Source of the DNA: a virus
IMG/VR virus record: IMGVR_UViG_3300048022_000034
Span: 1-24,984 of that record
Length of the DNA: 24,984 nt
Direction: 5' to 3' (one strand)
Below are positions 8,225 to 15,534 of the stretch, one piece after another (within the stretch, counting starts at the first letter, position 1; each line of letters starts with the position of its first letter). The translations under genes and the position numbers were made by a program. The notes below the pieces were generated by a model. That model was not told where the DNA came from. It did no database searches and saw nothing but the letters and a program-made list of their open reading frames with translations.

Positions 8225-9931
8225 ATGCCTATATATAAATTTACGCCAAAAGGTTCAAGTGAACCTGTACAAATATTTGCGCCTGATAAACAAACTGCAA
8301 TTTTAAAATTAAGGCAAGCCGACAAATCTCAATTTGTTAAAATGAAAATGAGAGCGCCGCAAACGGATTCTCCTCAAGTAATAAAATCTATAAGTAAACA
8401 AGAAGCTAGTAATGTGCTTAATAATATGCCAAGCGGTGGTATAGGCACTCAGTTTCTGGCTGGAGTTAATCAAGGTGTAGCTAATTTGGCTGGACTTCCA
8501 GTTGATTTGGCGACCGCCGGAATAAATAAAGTTGGTGGCGCATTTGGAATGGATCCAATAGAAAATCCATTTATGGGATCACAATATTTTCAAAACGTTA
8601 TGGAAATGCCTCAAACATTAAGAGGTCAAAGAAGATCTTCTGAATATCAACCGCAAAGTCCGGCAGAAAGATTTGCGCGTCGAGGCGGAGAGTATGCAGG
8701 CGCAAGTATCATTCCGGGATCGGCTACTGTTGGCGCAGCTCGAAAACTTGGTATTGGCCCAGCATCATCAACTGCTGCTGGAGAGGCTGCAGCAGCTGCA
8801 ACTGCAGCAGGATTGGAGCAAGCAGCTGTAGAACAAGTAGAAAAAACTGAGGGCGAAATACCATCTTGGCTGCAAAGCATAATAGGGATGGGCGGCGCGT
8901 TTATACCGGGACTTGCAGGCGGTCTTGTAAAAAGATCTTCAGCAAAAAAACAATCTATTTATAAACAAACTGCCAACGATTATAAAAAAAGAGCATCAAA
9001 CCTTTATGGTCGAGTTAAGTTAGAAGGTAAGGCAATAGATCCAACTTCGTATAAAGGATTGGCTGATGACAGTTTTACCTATGCTGTAGATGAAGGATTT
9101 ACTTACATTGATGATTTAGGAAGAGTATCTCTAAGTAAAGATTTTAATAAATCTGAAGAGGTTTTATCTACGTTAAAAGCTAGGGATAGACAAAATTTTG
9201 TTACGCCTGCGCAAGCAATGGCAGACCGAAAAATGATACAAAACGCAATACAAGATTCTGAAGGCCCACAAAAGGCTTTATTAAAGAAAATTTGGACTGA
9301 TTACGAGGCAAGGATTGGAACTCAATTAGGAGATGATTTTATTGAGGCAAACAAATTGTGGAGAACTGGAACTACCGCAAATGAAATTTTATCTGAATTA
9401 AATTTAGCAGCTATTAAAATTGATCAAGGTAGAGACGCTTATCCTTTGATACAAAATAGGCTTTCAGCAATTTTACAAAGACATGAAAATGGGCGAGAGC
9501 CATTTTTAACGCAAAGCCAAGTTGCTGCTATTAAAAAGGCAAGTGATACAACCACTACTCAAAATATTGGTCGTATGTTACAACAATTTGGCCTTGGTGG
9601 TAACAGCTTACAAAGGATTACCAGTGCTGGGCTACCAGCTTTAGGTGCGGCTGGTGCAGCACAGTATACAGGTGATATTACTGTTCCTGTCATTTTAGGT
9701 GGGGCTGCTGCAGGTCAAACAGTATCTAGTGCCGGTGGCGCTATGGCGCGAGGCAATCAATCTGCCAGAGTAAACAAAATGATTGAAGAAGTCTTAGCAA
9801 ATCCAAATATAATAGAGTCAAAAAAACAAGCATTAATTAATGCAATCACTAGATTTTATGGCGCTCCTACGGCAGTCGCTACTGGCGAATCTAGTGGAAG
9901 AGCTTTTGACGACGCCACCATAATGCCATAA
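8225..9931 (+). CDS. Putative internal virion / ejection protein with hydrophobic segments (568 aa)
   Basis: The N-terminus (MPIYKFTPKGSSEPVQIFAPDKQ) resembles a small beta domain found at the start of several podovirus internal proteins. Hydrophobic Gly/Ala-rich stretches occur at about 215-235 (IGMGGAFIPGLAGGLV) and about 470-505 (SAGLPALGAAGAAQYTG, VPVILGGAAAGQTV), with a helical charged middle. Such stretches could insert in the cell envelope during DNA ejection, as proposed for T7 and P22 ejection proteins. That role is inferred. The gene sits directly before the portal, and a clear ribosome-binding site is not visible at the start, so coupling with the upstream gene is likely. Confidence 0.5.
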   Translation: MPIYKFTPKGSSEPVQIFAPDKQTAILKLRQADKSQFVKMKMRAPQTDSPQVIKSISKQEASNVLNNMPSGGIGTQFLAGVNQGVANLAGLPVDLATAGINKVGGAFGMDPIENPFMGSQYFQNVMEMPQTLRGQRRSSEYQPQSPAERFARRGGEYAGASIIPGSATVGAARKLGIGPASSTAAGEAAAAATAAGLEQAAVEQVEKTEGEIPSWLQSIIGMGGAFIPGLAGGLVKRSSAKKQSIYKQTANDYKKRASNLYGRVKLEGKAIDPTSYKGLADDSFTYAVDEGFTYIDDLGRVSLSKDFNKSEEVLSTLKARDRQNFVTPAQAMADRKMIQNAIQDSEGPQKALLKKIWTDYEARIGTQLGDDFIEANKLWRTGTTANEILSELNLAAIKIDQGRDAYPLIQNRLSAILQRHENGREPFLTQSQVAAIKKASDTTTTQNIGRMLQQFGLGGNSLQRITSAGLPALGAAGAAQYTGDITVPVILGGAAAGQTVSSAGGAMARGNQSARVNKMIEEVLANPNIIESKKQALINAITRFYGAPTAVATGESSGRAFDDATIMP

Positions 9932-9941
9932 GGAAAAGTAA

Positions 9942-12035
9942 ATGAAGCCAGAACGGATGGATGAAGATAGAGTTGAAAGCATCGTACAGCAGGCAGTACA
10001 GGATGCCGTTGATTTTATTGAGAGCGAGATTGCTGACGACAGAATCAAAGCGCAAAGATACTTTGATGGTGAAGTAGATATTGGCGAAGAGGATGGTCGA
10101 TCCAAAGTAGTTGCAACAAAAGTACGCGACACAATACGATCAATTAAGCCGAGTCTATTGCGCGTGTTTTTATCGACCGATCGAGCTGTCGAATATATTC
10201 CATCAAACCAAGATGATGTTGCCGTTGCTCAACAGGCGACGCAATATATGCACTGGGCATTTAACGAACTTAATGGTTACAACTTACTGAACGATGCGTT
10301 TCACGACGCGATGGTTAAGAAGGCTGGCGTCCTAAAGGTTTACTGGGACAAATACACAGAGGCTGAGACTTACAGTTTTACAAACTTAACTGATGAAGAG
10401 TTCGCAGCCATAGTTAATGAGGACAATGTCGATGTTATTGAACATAGCCAAGAAATGTCTATCTCCATTGATCAAATGGGGATGGAAATCGAAGTTCCTG
10501 AGCATAGTGTCACGATTAGTCGAAAAACTGACAAAGGGATGCTACAAGTAAAATCTGTTCCGCCAGAGGAATTTATGGTGGATCGCAACGCCAAGTCTAT
10601 TGATGACTTTTACGTTGTGGCGCACCGTACCGAGATGCGCGTATCTGATCTCGTTAACATGGGCTTTGATTTTGAGAAAGTATCTAATCTTACCGGCATC
10701 GGATCTAGCGACACATACTCTGAGATAGAGGATTTTGAGCGTCGCGGATATCAACAGGAAGAGGAAGAGTCAACCGAAGATTTATCTATGAAGCTGGTCG
10801 CGGTGACCGAGGCGTACATGAAGATGGACATCGAGGGAACTGGCGTCGCACAGCTCTACAAGTTTATGCTTGGCGGCAATGACTACCAACTCCTAGATTA
10901 TGAGCCATACAGTGAAGTCCCATTTGCCGTGTTTGAGGTCGATCCTGAGCCACACGCATTTTTTGGGCGATCTATATCTGATCTTATCAATGACGATCAA
11001 GACGCATCTACAGCGATGCTCAGGGGCGTTCTAGACAACGTTGCGCTGACAAACAATCCTCGCATGGGCATTGTGGACAATCAGGTCAATGTTGACGATG
11101 TGCTAAATAACGAGATTGGCGGCATTATTAGGATGAAGAATCCACAGGCGATTGTGCCTGTCTCAGTGCCGTTTGTAGCCGCTCAAACGCTTTCTGCTAT
11201 CCAGTATATGGATGACGCCATAGAAACCAAGACAGGCGTTTCTCGGGCCTCTATGGGCCTTGATCCAGACGCTCTACAGAATACTACTGCAACTGCGGCA
11301 AACATTACAAAGCAAGCTGGCGCGGCTCAGATTGAAGTTATGTCACGCAATCTTGCCGAGGGCGGCATGAAGCGCCTATTTAAGCTCATGCTGAAGCTCT
11401 TTATCGAAAATACTGACGAAGAGAAAATGATGCGCATGAATAGTCAGTTTGTGCCAATTGATCCTAGATCGTGGAACTCAAGCATGGATGTTATGTGTAA
11501 CGTTGGGCTTGGCACTGGTAAGGAAGATGAGAAAGTTGCCATTCTGCAGCAGACACTACAGATGCAAATGCAGATCTGGCAGACTTACGGCCCCGGCAAC
11601 GGACTCGTATCAATGACGCTTATTCGCAATACGATGGCGGATATTATGGCGCTTGCTGGCGTTAGAAATAGCGATAGATACTTGATGCCAATGGATGATC
11701 AGACCGAGCAACAGTTACTCATGATGAAACAACAGCAGGCAGCACAACAAGGCAAGCCGCTCGATCCCGGTCAGGCTCTCGTACAAGCCGAGCAGCTTAA
11801 AGCGCAAGCTAAAGCTCAAAGTGACATGGTTAAAATGGAAGTTGATGCACAGAAAGCTATTGCTCAAGACGACCGAGAGCGTGACAAAATGGATCAAGAC
11901 TTACTTATTAAAGCCGCTGAAATTCTTGGCAAGTACGATACAGCTATTGATGTTGAAAACATTAAAGCGGCACAGTCAGAGCCAAGATATCCAGATGAGC
12001 GCCCAAGCGGTGCAGTATCTGGCGGTAGATTTTAA
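9942..12035 (+). CDS. Portal protein
   Basis: This 697-aa protein forms the DNA entry and exit ring at one capsid vertex. The sequence shows the P22-type large-portal pattern: KVRDTIRSIKPSLLRVFLS near residues 60-80, NLLNDAFHDAMVKKAGVLKVYWD, VPPEEFMVDRNAKSIDDF (about 203-220), SISDLINDDQDASTAMLRG, then TGVSRASMGLDPDALQNTTA (about 430-450). The C-terminal 120 residues are Gln/Ala-rich and helical, like the barrel of P22 portals. The length is close to P22 gp1. It is followed by a 1-nt overlap (TAATG) with a small gene and then the scaffold, as expected for a head module. AAGGAAAAG upstream is the likely ribosome-binding site. Confidence 0.9.
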   Translation: MKPERMDEDRVESIVQQAVQDAVDFIESEIADDRIKAQRYFDGEVDIGEEDGRSKVVATKVRDTIRSIKPSLLRVFLSTDRAVEYIPSNQDDVAVAQQATQYMHWAFNELNGYNLLNDAFHDAMVKKAGVLKVYWDKYTEAETYSFTNLTDEEFAAIVNEDNVDVIEHSQEMSISIDQMGMEIEVPEHSVTISRKTDKGMLQVKSVPPEEFMVDRNAKSIDDFYVVAHRTEMRVSDLVNMGFDFEKVSNLTGIGSSDTYSEIEDFERRGYQQEEEESTEDLSMKLVAVTEAYMKMDIEGTGVAQLYKFMLGGNDYQLLDYEPYSEVPFAVFEVDPEPHAFFGRSISDLINDDQDASTAMLRGVLDNVALTNNPRMGIVDNQVNVDDVLNNEIGGIIRMKNPQAIVPVSVPFVAAQTLSAIQYMDDAIETKTGVSRASMGLDPDALQNTTATAANITKQAGAAQIEVMSRNLAEGGMKRLFKLMLKLFIENTDEEKMMRMNSQFVPIDPRSWNSSMDVMCNVGLGTGKEDEKVAILQQTLQMQMQIWQTYGPGNGLVSMTLIRNTMADIMALAGVRNSDRYLMPMDDQTEQQLLMMKQQQAAQQGKPLDPGQALVQAEQLKAQAKAQSDMVKMEVDAQKAIAQDDRERDKMDQDLLIKAAEILGKYDTAIDVENIKAAQSEPRYPDERPSGAVSGGRF

Positions 12036-12271
12036 TGGCAAAAGTTAAAGAAAAAGCATCAAGATTACAACGGCTCAAAGACGACTCCACATTTAAGGAA
12101 GTCATTGATGCCGTAAAAATGCTACAGGTTAGCATTTTCACAGATCCGAACTCGACCACCGAGGATCGCGATAACGCGCACGATATCATTCGTGCATTAT
12201 CAACTATCGATGATTACATCAACACCGCTTTGGCGGATGAGAAGATTTTCGATAAAAAAACTAGGAGATAA
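12035..12271 (+). CDS. Small hypothetical protein between portal and scaffold (78 aa)
   Basis: The start overlaps the portal stop by 1 nt (TAATG), indicating coupled translation. The protein is charged and helical (FKEVIDAVKMLQVSIF, TEDRDNAHDIIRALSTID) and has no known catalytic motif. Its constant position in the head module suggests a head-assembly accessory. The function is not recognised. Confidence 0.6.
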   Translation: MAKVKEKASRLQRLKDDSTFKEVIDAVKMLQVSIFTDPNSTTEDRDNAHDIIRALSTIDDYINTALADEKIFDKKTRR

Positions 12272-12276
12272 GTACC

Positions 12277-13293
12277 GTGTCAGACACGACTGAAACTCAA
12301 GAAGCACCAGCATTCGACGGAAGTATCGAACAGGCAGTTGGTTTAATTACTATGCCTGAAGAATCCGAACAGGTCGAGCAAAAAGAAATTACAGAATCTG
12401 AGGATGTATCTCCAGAGATGGAAGCATCGGAATCAGAGGACGTTGATGACGCCGAGGTCAACGACGGCGAGGAAGAGGAAACAGAAGTTGAAATGTCGGA
12501 CGATGACGAAGAGGCAGACGAACCAGCCGATCCAGAAGAGCCTGCGCCAACGTTGTTTACTGTCAAAGTTGATGGTGAAGAACAGCAGGTATCCTTAGAG
12601 GATCTTAAGCAAGGTTATTCAGGCCAGAAGTACGTCCAAAAAGGAATGCAGGAAGCTGCTGCTATTCGCAAACAAGCGGAAGAGGCATACACTGTATTGC
12701 AAGCTGAGTCGCAAAAACTTGTAGAACTAAATAATCAATTAAGCTCTGGACAATATATAGCGCCACCACAACCGCCAACAAAAAAACTTTTTGATGAAAA
12801 TCCATTAGGTTATTTGGAGGCAGACGCTGAATATAAAGAGAAAATGCAGGCATACCAAATTCAGCAATCTCAGATTAACGAACAATTACGACTTCAAGAA
12901 GATGCTCAAACAAGAGCTAGACAAGCTAAGTTGGAATTAGAAGCTAAAAAATTAGTGGAGTTAGTACCTGAATTTGCAGATCAAAAAGTTGCCGACACTC
13001 TCAAATCTAAAATGGTGGATATAGGGCAATCTGCTTATGGATTTTCATATGAAGAATTAAATAGAATTGATGATAGTCGAGCAATTGCGGTTTTAAATGA
13101 TGCGATCAAATACCGTCAAATAGTCGCTGGCAAGTCGAAAGCCGAGCAAAAAGCTAAAGGCGCGAAACCAGTTATTAAGCCGGGATCGAAGAAAAATCAA
13201 AACCAACGCGGCAAGGCAATGGAACGGCAACGAGCCAAGTTCAAAAAGTCTGGTCGCATCGAAGATGTGATCGGTTTAATTGTTAATGAATAA
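12277..13293 (+). CDS. Capsid scaffolding protein
   Basis: A GTG start (12277) follows TAGGAG at about 12264-12269. The 338-aa product starts with a very acidic region (about 25-95, with runs of Glu and Asp), then a short folded piece (LFTVKVDGEEQQVSLEDLKQ), a long coiled-coil region (about 120-230, EAAAIRKQAEEAYTVLQ), and a basic C-terminus (KPGSKKNQNQRGKAMERQR). This acidic-coiled-coil-basic plan, placed between portal and major capsid genes, is typical of phage scaffolds, whose C-terminus binds the coat. Codons in the middle (about 12700-13080) are noticeably richer in A and T than at both ends. Confidence 0.8.
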   Translation: MSDTTETQEAPAFDGSIEQAVGLITMPEESEQVEQKEITESEDVSPEMEASESEDVDDAEVNDGEEEETEVEMSDDDEEADEPADPEEPAPTLFTVKVDGEEQQVSLEDLKQGYSGQKYVQKGMQEAAAIRKQAEEAYTVLQAESQKLVELNNQLSSGQYIAPPQPPTKKLFDENPLGYLEADAEYKEKMQAYQIQQSQINEQLRLQEDAQTRARQAKLELEAKKLVELVPEFADQKVADTLKSKMVDIGQSAYGFSYEELNRIDDSRAIAVLNDAIKYRQIVAGKSKAEQKAKGAKPVIKPGSKKNQNQRGKAMERQRAKFKKSGRIEDVIGLIVNE

Positions 13294-13310
13294 CTTAAAA
13301 GGTAAATACA

Positions 13311-13397
13311 ATGGCACAACCAAGTAACACTTTTGACAGCTATGATGCTGTCGGTATCCGAGAGGATCTTTCAGATATCATTTATGACGTCTCGCCT
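13311..13397 (+). CDS. Major capsid protein exon 1 (29 codons)
   Basis: Exon 1 encodes the N-terminal arm of the coat protein (MAQPSNTFDSYDAVGIRED and LSDIIYDVSP). It ends with the Pro codon CCT. The final T is the expected U of the U-G wobble pair at a group I 5' splice site: GCCT (13394-13397) can pair with GGGC at 13405-13408. The frame continues seven more codons into the intron before a stop. Confidence 0.85.
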
Positions 13398-14784
13398 TTT
13401 TTTGGGGCCAATCTGAAGTAATTCAGAATTGATAATTGCGTGAATTGCTGGAACGCTAAGTTGAAAAATAAGCCAATCAGCAGCCAAGCGTCACAGGGAT
13501 GTGATGAAGGTTCAGAGACTAGGACATGGAGGCTAGAACAGCCAGTAAAGTCCCACGAGTGCGCAACATCCTACGGGATGAAGATATAGTCCGATACTCT
13601 TCAGAAACGAAGAGAGCCAAAGATAAAGAGCTTTGGTGTAACAATTGGAAGAAACACCGTTTTACACTAAGTGTAAAAAAGTAAAGGCAACTAACGCTCT
13701 ACATGAGTGGCAGACAGATGCGCTTCGTGCGGCAGCTGCTAACGCTCACATCGAGGGCGATGAGATCACTGCCAATGCTCGTACAGCAACATCAAGACTA
13801 GGTAACTACAGCCAAATCTTTGTTGACGCTGTATCAATTCCAGATACAGACTCTGGCCTTAAAAAAGCTGGTCGCGCATCTGAGATTGCATATCAAATGC
13901 TCAAGACTGCTAAAGAGCAAAAGCGTGATATTGAAAAAGCACTTTTCGATTCAAACGCTCGAGTTGCTGGTAACAGCTCAACTGCCCGTGAGCTTGCAGG
14001 TATGCCAGCATGGATCAAGACCAACACTTCTCATGGTGCAAATGAAGGCGCTGATCCAACCGGCGACGGGACTGACACAAGAACGGATGAGACAAGTACG
14101 CTCTTAGCGTTTAGTCAAGCTCGTTTCGACACTGTCATGCAGTCAATCTGGGAAGAGGGCGGAAATCCTGATACTGTGTACCTATCAGCATTCCAGATGA
14201 ATAAGGCTCTTGCATTCACTGGTATGAACAATCAGCGAGCAACTATCGGCGCATCTGTCGGTGGCACAAACGCTGTTGTTAACGCAGTTGACGTTTACGT
14301 TACGCCTAAACAAACCCCTTGGGCCCTTGCAGCGTAAGTTGCTATGGATAATCGCGTGAATTGCTGGAAAGCTAAGTTGAAAAATAAGCCAATCAGCAGC
14401 CAAGCGTCACAGGGATGTGATGAAGGTTCAGAGACTAGGACATGGAGGCTAGAACAGCCAGTAAAGTCCCACGAGTGCGCGACAACCTACATGGTTGAAG
14501 ATATAGTCCGATACTCATCAGAAATGGTAAGAGGCAAGGATAAAGAGCCTTGTCATAACAAAATGTGGGGAACTGTAAACTTCATGCCTTCGCGTCATAA
14601 CCGAAGTCGTGATGTGTTCATTTGTCAGGATGATATGTGGAGCGTTGCTGTTCTTAGAAATACTAAGAACATGGAGCTTGCTAAAACAGGCGACAGCACA
14701 CGTCGAGCAATCGTTACTGAGCTAACTCTTGTTTCTAACAACGAGAAAGCATCAGGCGGTATCTTTGACAACACAACATCTTAA
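13311..14784 (+). CDS. Major capsid protein, SU10-like (DUF5309), split by two group I introns
   Basis: The coding sequence is join(13311..13397, 13648..14307, 14566..14784), 321 aa, all junctions in phase 0. It builds the icosahedral shell (HK97-type fold in this family). The spliced protein reads NTFDSYDAVGIREDLSDII, DVSP|EETPFYTKCKK, NALHEWQTDALRAAAANA, RLGNYSQIF, GRASEIAYQMLKTAKEQKRD, VDVYVTP|WGTVNFMPSRH, MWSVAVLRNTKNMELAKTGD, ELTLVSNNEKASGG. These are the ordered hallmarks of the SU10 major head protein family, and family members carry this protein as one continuous reading frame. AAAAGGT precedes the start, and the gene ends at a strong terminator. Without splicing, translation stops at TAA 13419-13421 and yields only 36 residues. 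Intron boundaries are inferred from protein continuity plus P1/P10 pairing; they are not experimentally shown. Confidence 0.9.
13398..13647 (+). ncRNA. Group I intron 1 (self-splicing, ORF-less)
   Basis: This 250-nt intron has visible core elements. P1: exon GCCT with GGGC (13405-13408). P2: CTGAA-GTAA-TTCAG (13413-13426). P4: TTGCTG (13445-13450) with CAGCAG (13478-13483). P6: TCACA-GGGA-TGTGA (13491-13504). P7: GACTA (13517-13521) with TAGTC (13587-13591), inside the diagnostic GTTCAGAGACTA and AAGATATAGTCC blocks. P8: CATCC-TACG-GGATG (13567-13580). P9-type hairpins: CTCTTC/GAAGAG (13597-13614) and CCAAAG/CTTTGG (13617-13636). The terminal G is at 13647. Extra stems between the P7 and P3 strands (GGCT/AGCC) suggest subgroup IA. 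It excises itself from capsid mRNA using a guanosine cofactor; activity in this case is inferred from structure. Confidence 0.92.
13648..14307 (+). CDS. Major capsid protein exon 2 (220 codons)
   Basis: Exon 2 encodes the main body of the coat protein, from EETPFYTKCKKVKA to VNAVDVYVTP. It runs in phase 0 from GAA 13648 to CCT 14305-14307. In isolation it looks like a gene with a TTG start (13645) and a stop at 14335, but that TTG is the end of the intron, has no ribosome-binding site, and the residues after VTP are intron-encoded. The 5' exon end ACGTTACGCCT resembles that of exon 1 (ACGTCTCGCCT). Confidence 0.85.
14308..14565 (+). ncRNA. Group I intron 2 (self-splicing, ORF-less)
   Basis: This 258-nt intron is a near copy of intron 1: over 14347-14483 it differs from 13431-13567 at only three positions by eye. 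P1: exon GCCT (14304-14307) with GGGC (14321-14324). P2: GCAGC-GTAA-GTTGC (14329-14342). P4 strand TTGCTG is at 14361-14366. P7: GACTA (14433-14437) with TAGTC (14504-14508). P8: CAACC-TACAT-GGTTG (14483-14497). 3' hairpin: CAAGG/CCTTG (14535-14552). The terminal G is at 14565. CCCC (14315-14318) can form P10 with GGGG of exon 3 (14567-14570). The copy is less similar at its 5' and 3' ends than in the core. No endonuclease ORF is present. Confidence 0.92.
14566..14784 (+). CDS. Major capsid protein exon 3 (72 codons plus stop)
   Basis: Exon 3 encodes the C-terminal part of the coat, WGTVNFMPSRHNRSRD through ELTLVSNNEKASGG and the final NTTS. It continues in phase 0 from exon 2 (VTP|WGTV), which matches the family pattern of a DVYV segment followed by an aromatic-Gly-Thr turn. 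An open frame starting at ATG 14344 reads through intron sequence into this exon and is not a separate gene. Confidence 0.85.
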   Translation, partial: WGTVNFMPSRHNRSRDVFICQDDMWSVAVLRNTKNMELAKTGDSTRRAIVTELTLVSNNEKASGGIFDNTTS

Positions 14785-14793
14785 TTGGTGTAT

Positions 14794-14822
14794 GGGAGGG
14801 GCTAACGCCTCTCCCTTTTTTT
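14794..14822 (+). terminator. Rho-independent terminator after capsid gene
   Basis: GGGAGGGGC (14794-14802), loop TAAC, and GCCTCTCCC (14807-14815) form a 9-bp stem with one G-U pair, followed by seven T residues. It starts 10 nt after the capsid stop codon and should separate high capsid expression from the downstream small genes. Confidence 0.9.
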
Positions 14823-14835
14823 ATTGGAGGTTTGT

Positions 14836-15129
14836 TTGAAAGTTAAAGAGATAGTGCATCACGACGATGGTGGGGACACACTTACCATTGAGAACGTATA
14901 CGATAACGATCCAACAATTAAACAAGTTAAAGACTTAAAAGATGCTGGATTCGATCAACAAAAAGGCGATAATAGACTTGTAGGCCGAATACCAATGCAC
15001 ATTATGTCGCAGTGGCTAAAAGAGGCTGGCGTTAAGTGGGATGATCATAAGGCGGCGCAGGAAGTGATAAAGAGAAAGATATTATCTGGTGACTTCAACA
15101 AGTTCAGAGTCTGGGAAGGAACGTTCTAG
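14836..15129 (+). CDS. Capsid-adjacent hypothetical protein (97 aa)
   Basis: I choose TTG 14836 because GGAGG (14826-14830) lies 5 nt upstream; the further upstream TTG at 14824 overlaps that site. The product contains DGGDTLTIENVYDNDPTIKQ, then LVGRIPMHIMSQWLKEAGVKW and VIKRKILSGDFNKFRVWEGTF. It is a compact charged protein without membrane helices. It looks like a conserved phage protein of the head region, possibly a head-completion or decoration factor, but I do not recognise its function. Confidence 0.65.
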   Translation: MKVKEIVHHDDGGDTLTIENVYDNDPTIKQVKDLKDAGFDQQKGDNRLVGRIPMHIMSQWLKEAGVKWDDHKAAQEVIKRKILSGDFNKFRVWEGTF

Positions 15130-15130
15130 C

Positions 15131-15382
15131 ATGGATCAAACAACCATCAACTGGATACTTGGTGGAGCAAGTGCTTTGTTTGGCGCTTTGTTTAACATCA
15201 TATGGGCCTCAATTAGAGATTTACAAAAAAGTCAAAATAGAACGCAGTTTAGGCTTGGTGAGATTGAGGTTTTAGTTGCTGGTGATTATTTAAGAAAACA
15301 AGAATTTGAAAAATTTGTCGATCGAGTTTTTGTTAAGTTAGATTCCATTGATGAAAAGCTGGATGGGAAGGCTGATAAGTGA
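15131..15382 (+). CDS. One-helix membrane protein, holin-like (83 aa)
   Basis: The start ATG 15131 lies 1 nt after the preceding stop. Residues about 5-26 (TINWILGGASALFGALFNIIW) form one transmembrane segment. The rest is a charged helix ending KLDSIDEKLDGKADK, probably a coiled coil. Small proteins of this form occur near phage lysis genes and are often called holin-like. It is the first of three overlapping membrane-protein genes. The lysis role is inferred; no endolysin is seen nearby. Confidence 0.55.
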   Translation: MDQTTINWILGGASALFGALFNIIWASIRDLQKSQNRTQFRLGEIEVLVAGDYLRKQEFEKFVDRVFVKLDSIDEKLDGKADK

Positions 15383-15534
15383 CTCAAACGTTAGTAGAAC
15401 TTTGGCCGATTATATCGGCGTTGGCGATACTGGCTGCCGGACTAATTAGTTTCCGCAGCGAAGTTTTGTTGCGTTTAAAATTCTTAGAAGAAAAGATTAA
15501 AACTGTTTTTGATCTTTTAAACAAAAACAAGTGA
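15379..15534 (+). CDS. Small one-helix membrane protein (51 aa)
   Basis: The GTG start (15379) overlaps the previous stop by 4 nt (GTGA). Residues about 9-26 (WPIISALAILAAGLIS) form a transmembrane helix, followed by a short amphipathic coiled coil (RLKFLEEKIKTVFDLLNK). Its stop overlaps the GTG start of the next gene in the same manner. Tight overlaps on both sides support a real, coupled gene. A role in lysis as an antiholin or holin partner is possible but unproven. Confidence 0.55.
   Translation: MTQTLVELWPIISALAILAAGLISFRSEVLLRLKFLEEKIKTVFDLLNKNK

Noticed and set aside
12297-12566. Minus-strand Ser-rich 89-aa frame
   Set aside because: It is the antisense shadow of the Glu/Asp-rich N-terminus of the scaffold gene.
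13645-14337. Stand-alone 230-aa capsid gene with TTG start
   Set aside because: The TTG is the intron 3' end, there is no ribosome-binding site, and both the N-terminal arm and C-terminal part of the coat family are found in the flanking exons.
13431-14510. The repeated about 140-nt segment as an insertion sequence, CRISPR or repeat-mediated assembly error
   Set aside because: No transposase, terminal repeats or spacers are present. The copies carry group I core motifs with compensatory differences, and clean removal restores the capsid frame.
14344-14784. Open frame of 146 aa beginning MDNRVNCWKAK
   Set aside because: The first 74 codons are group I intron sequence repeated from intron 1; only the part from 14566 is coding, as exon 3 of the capsid gene.
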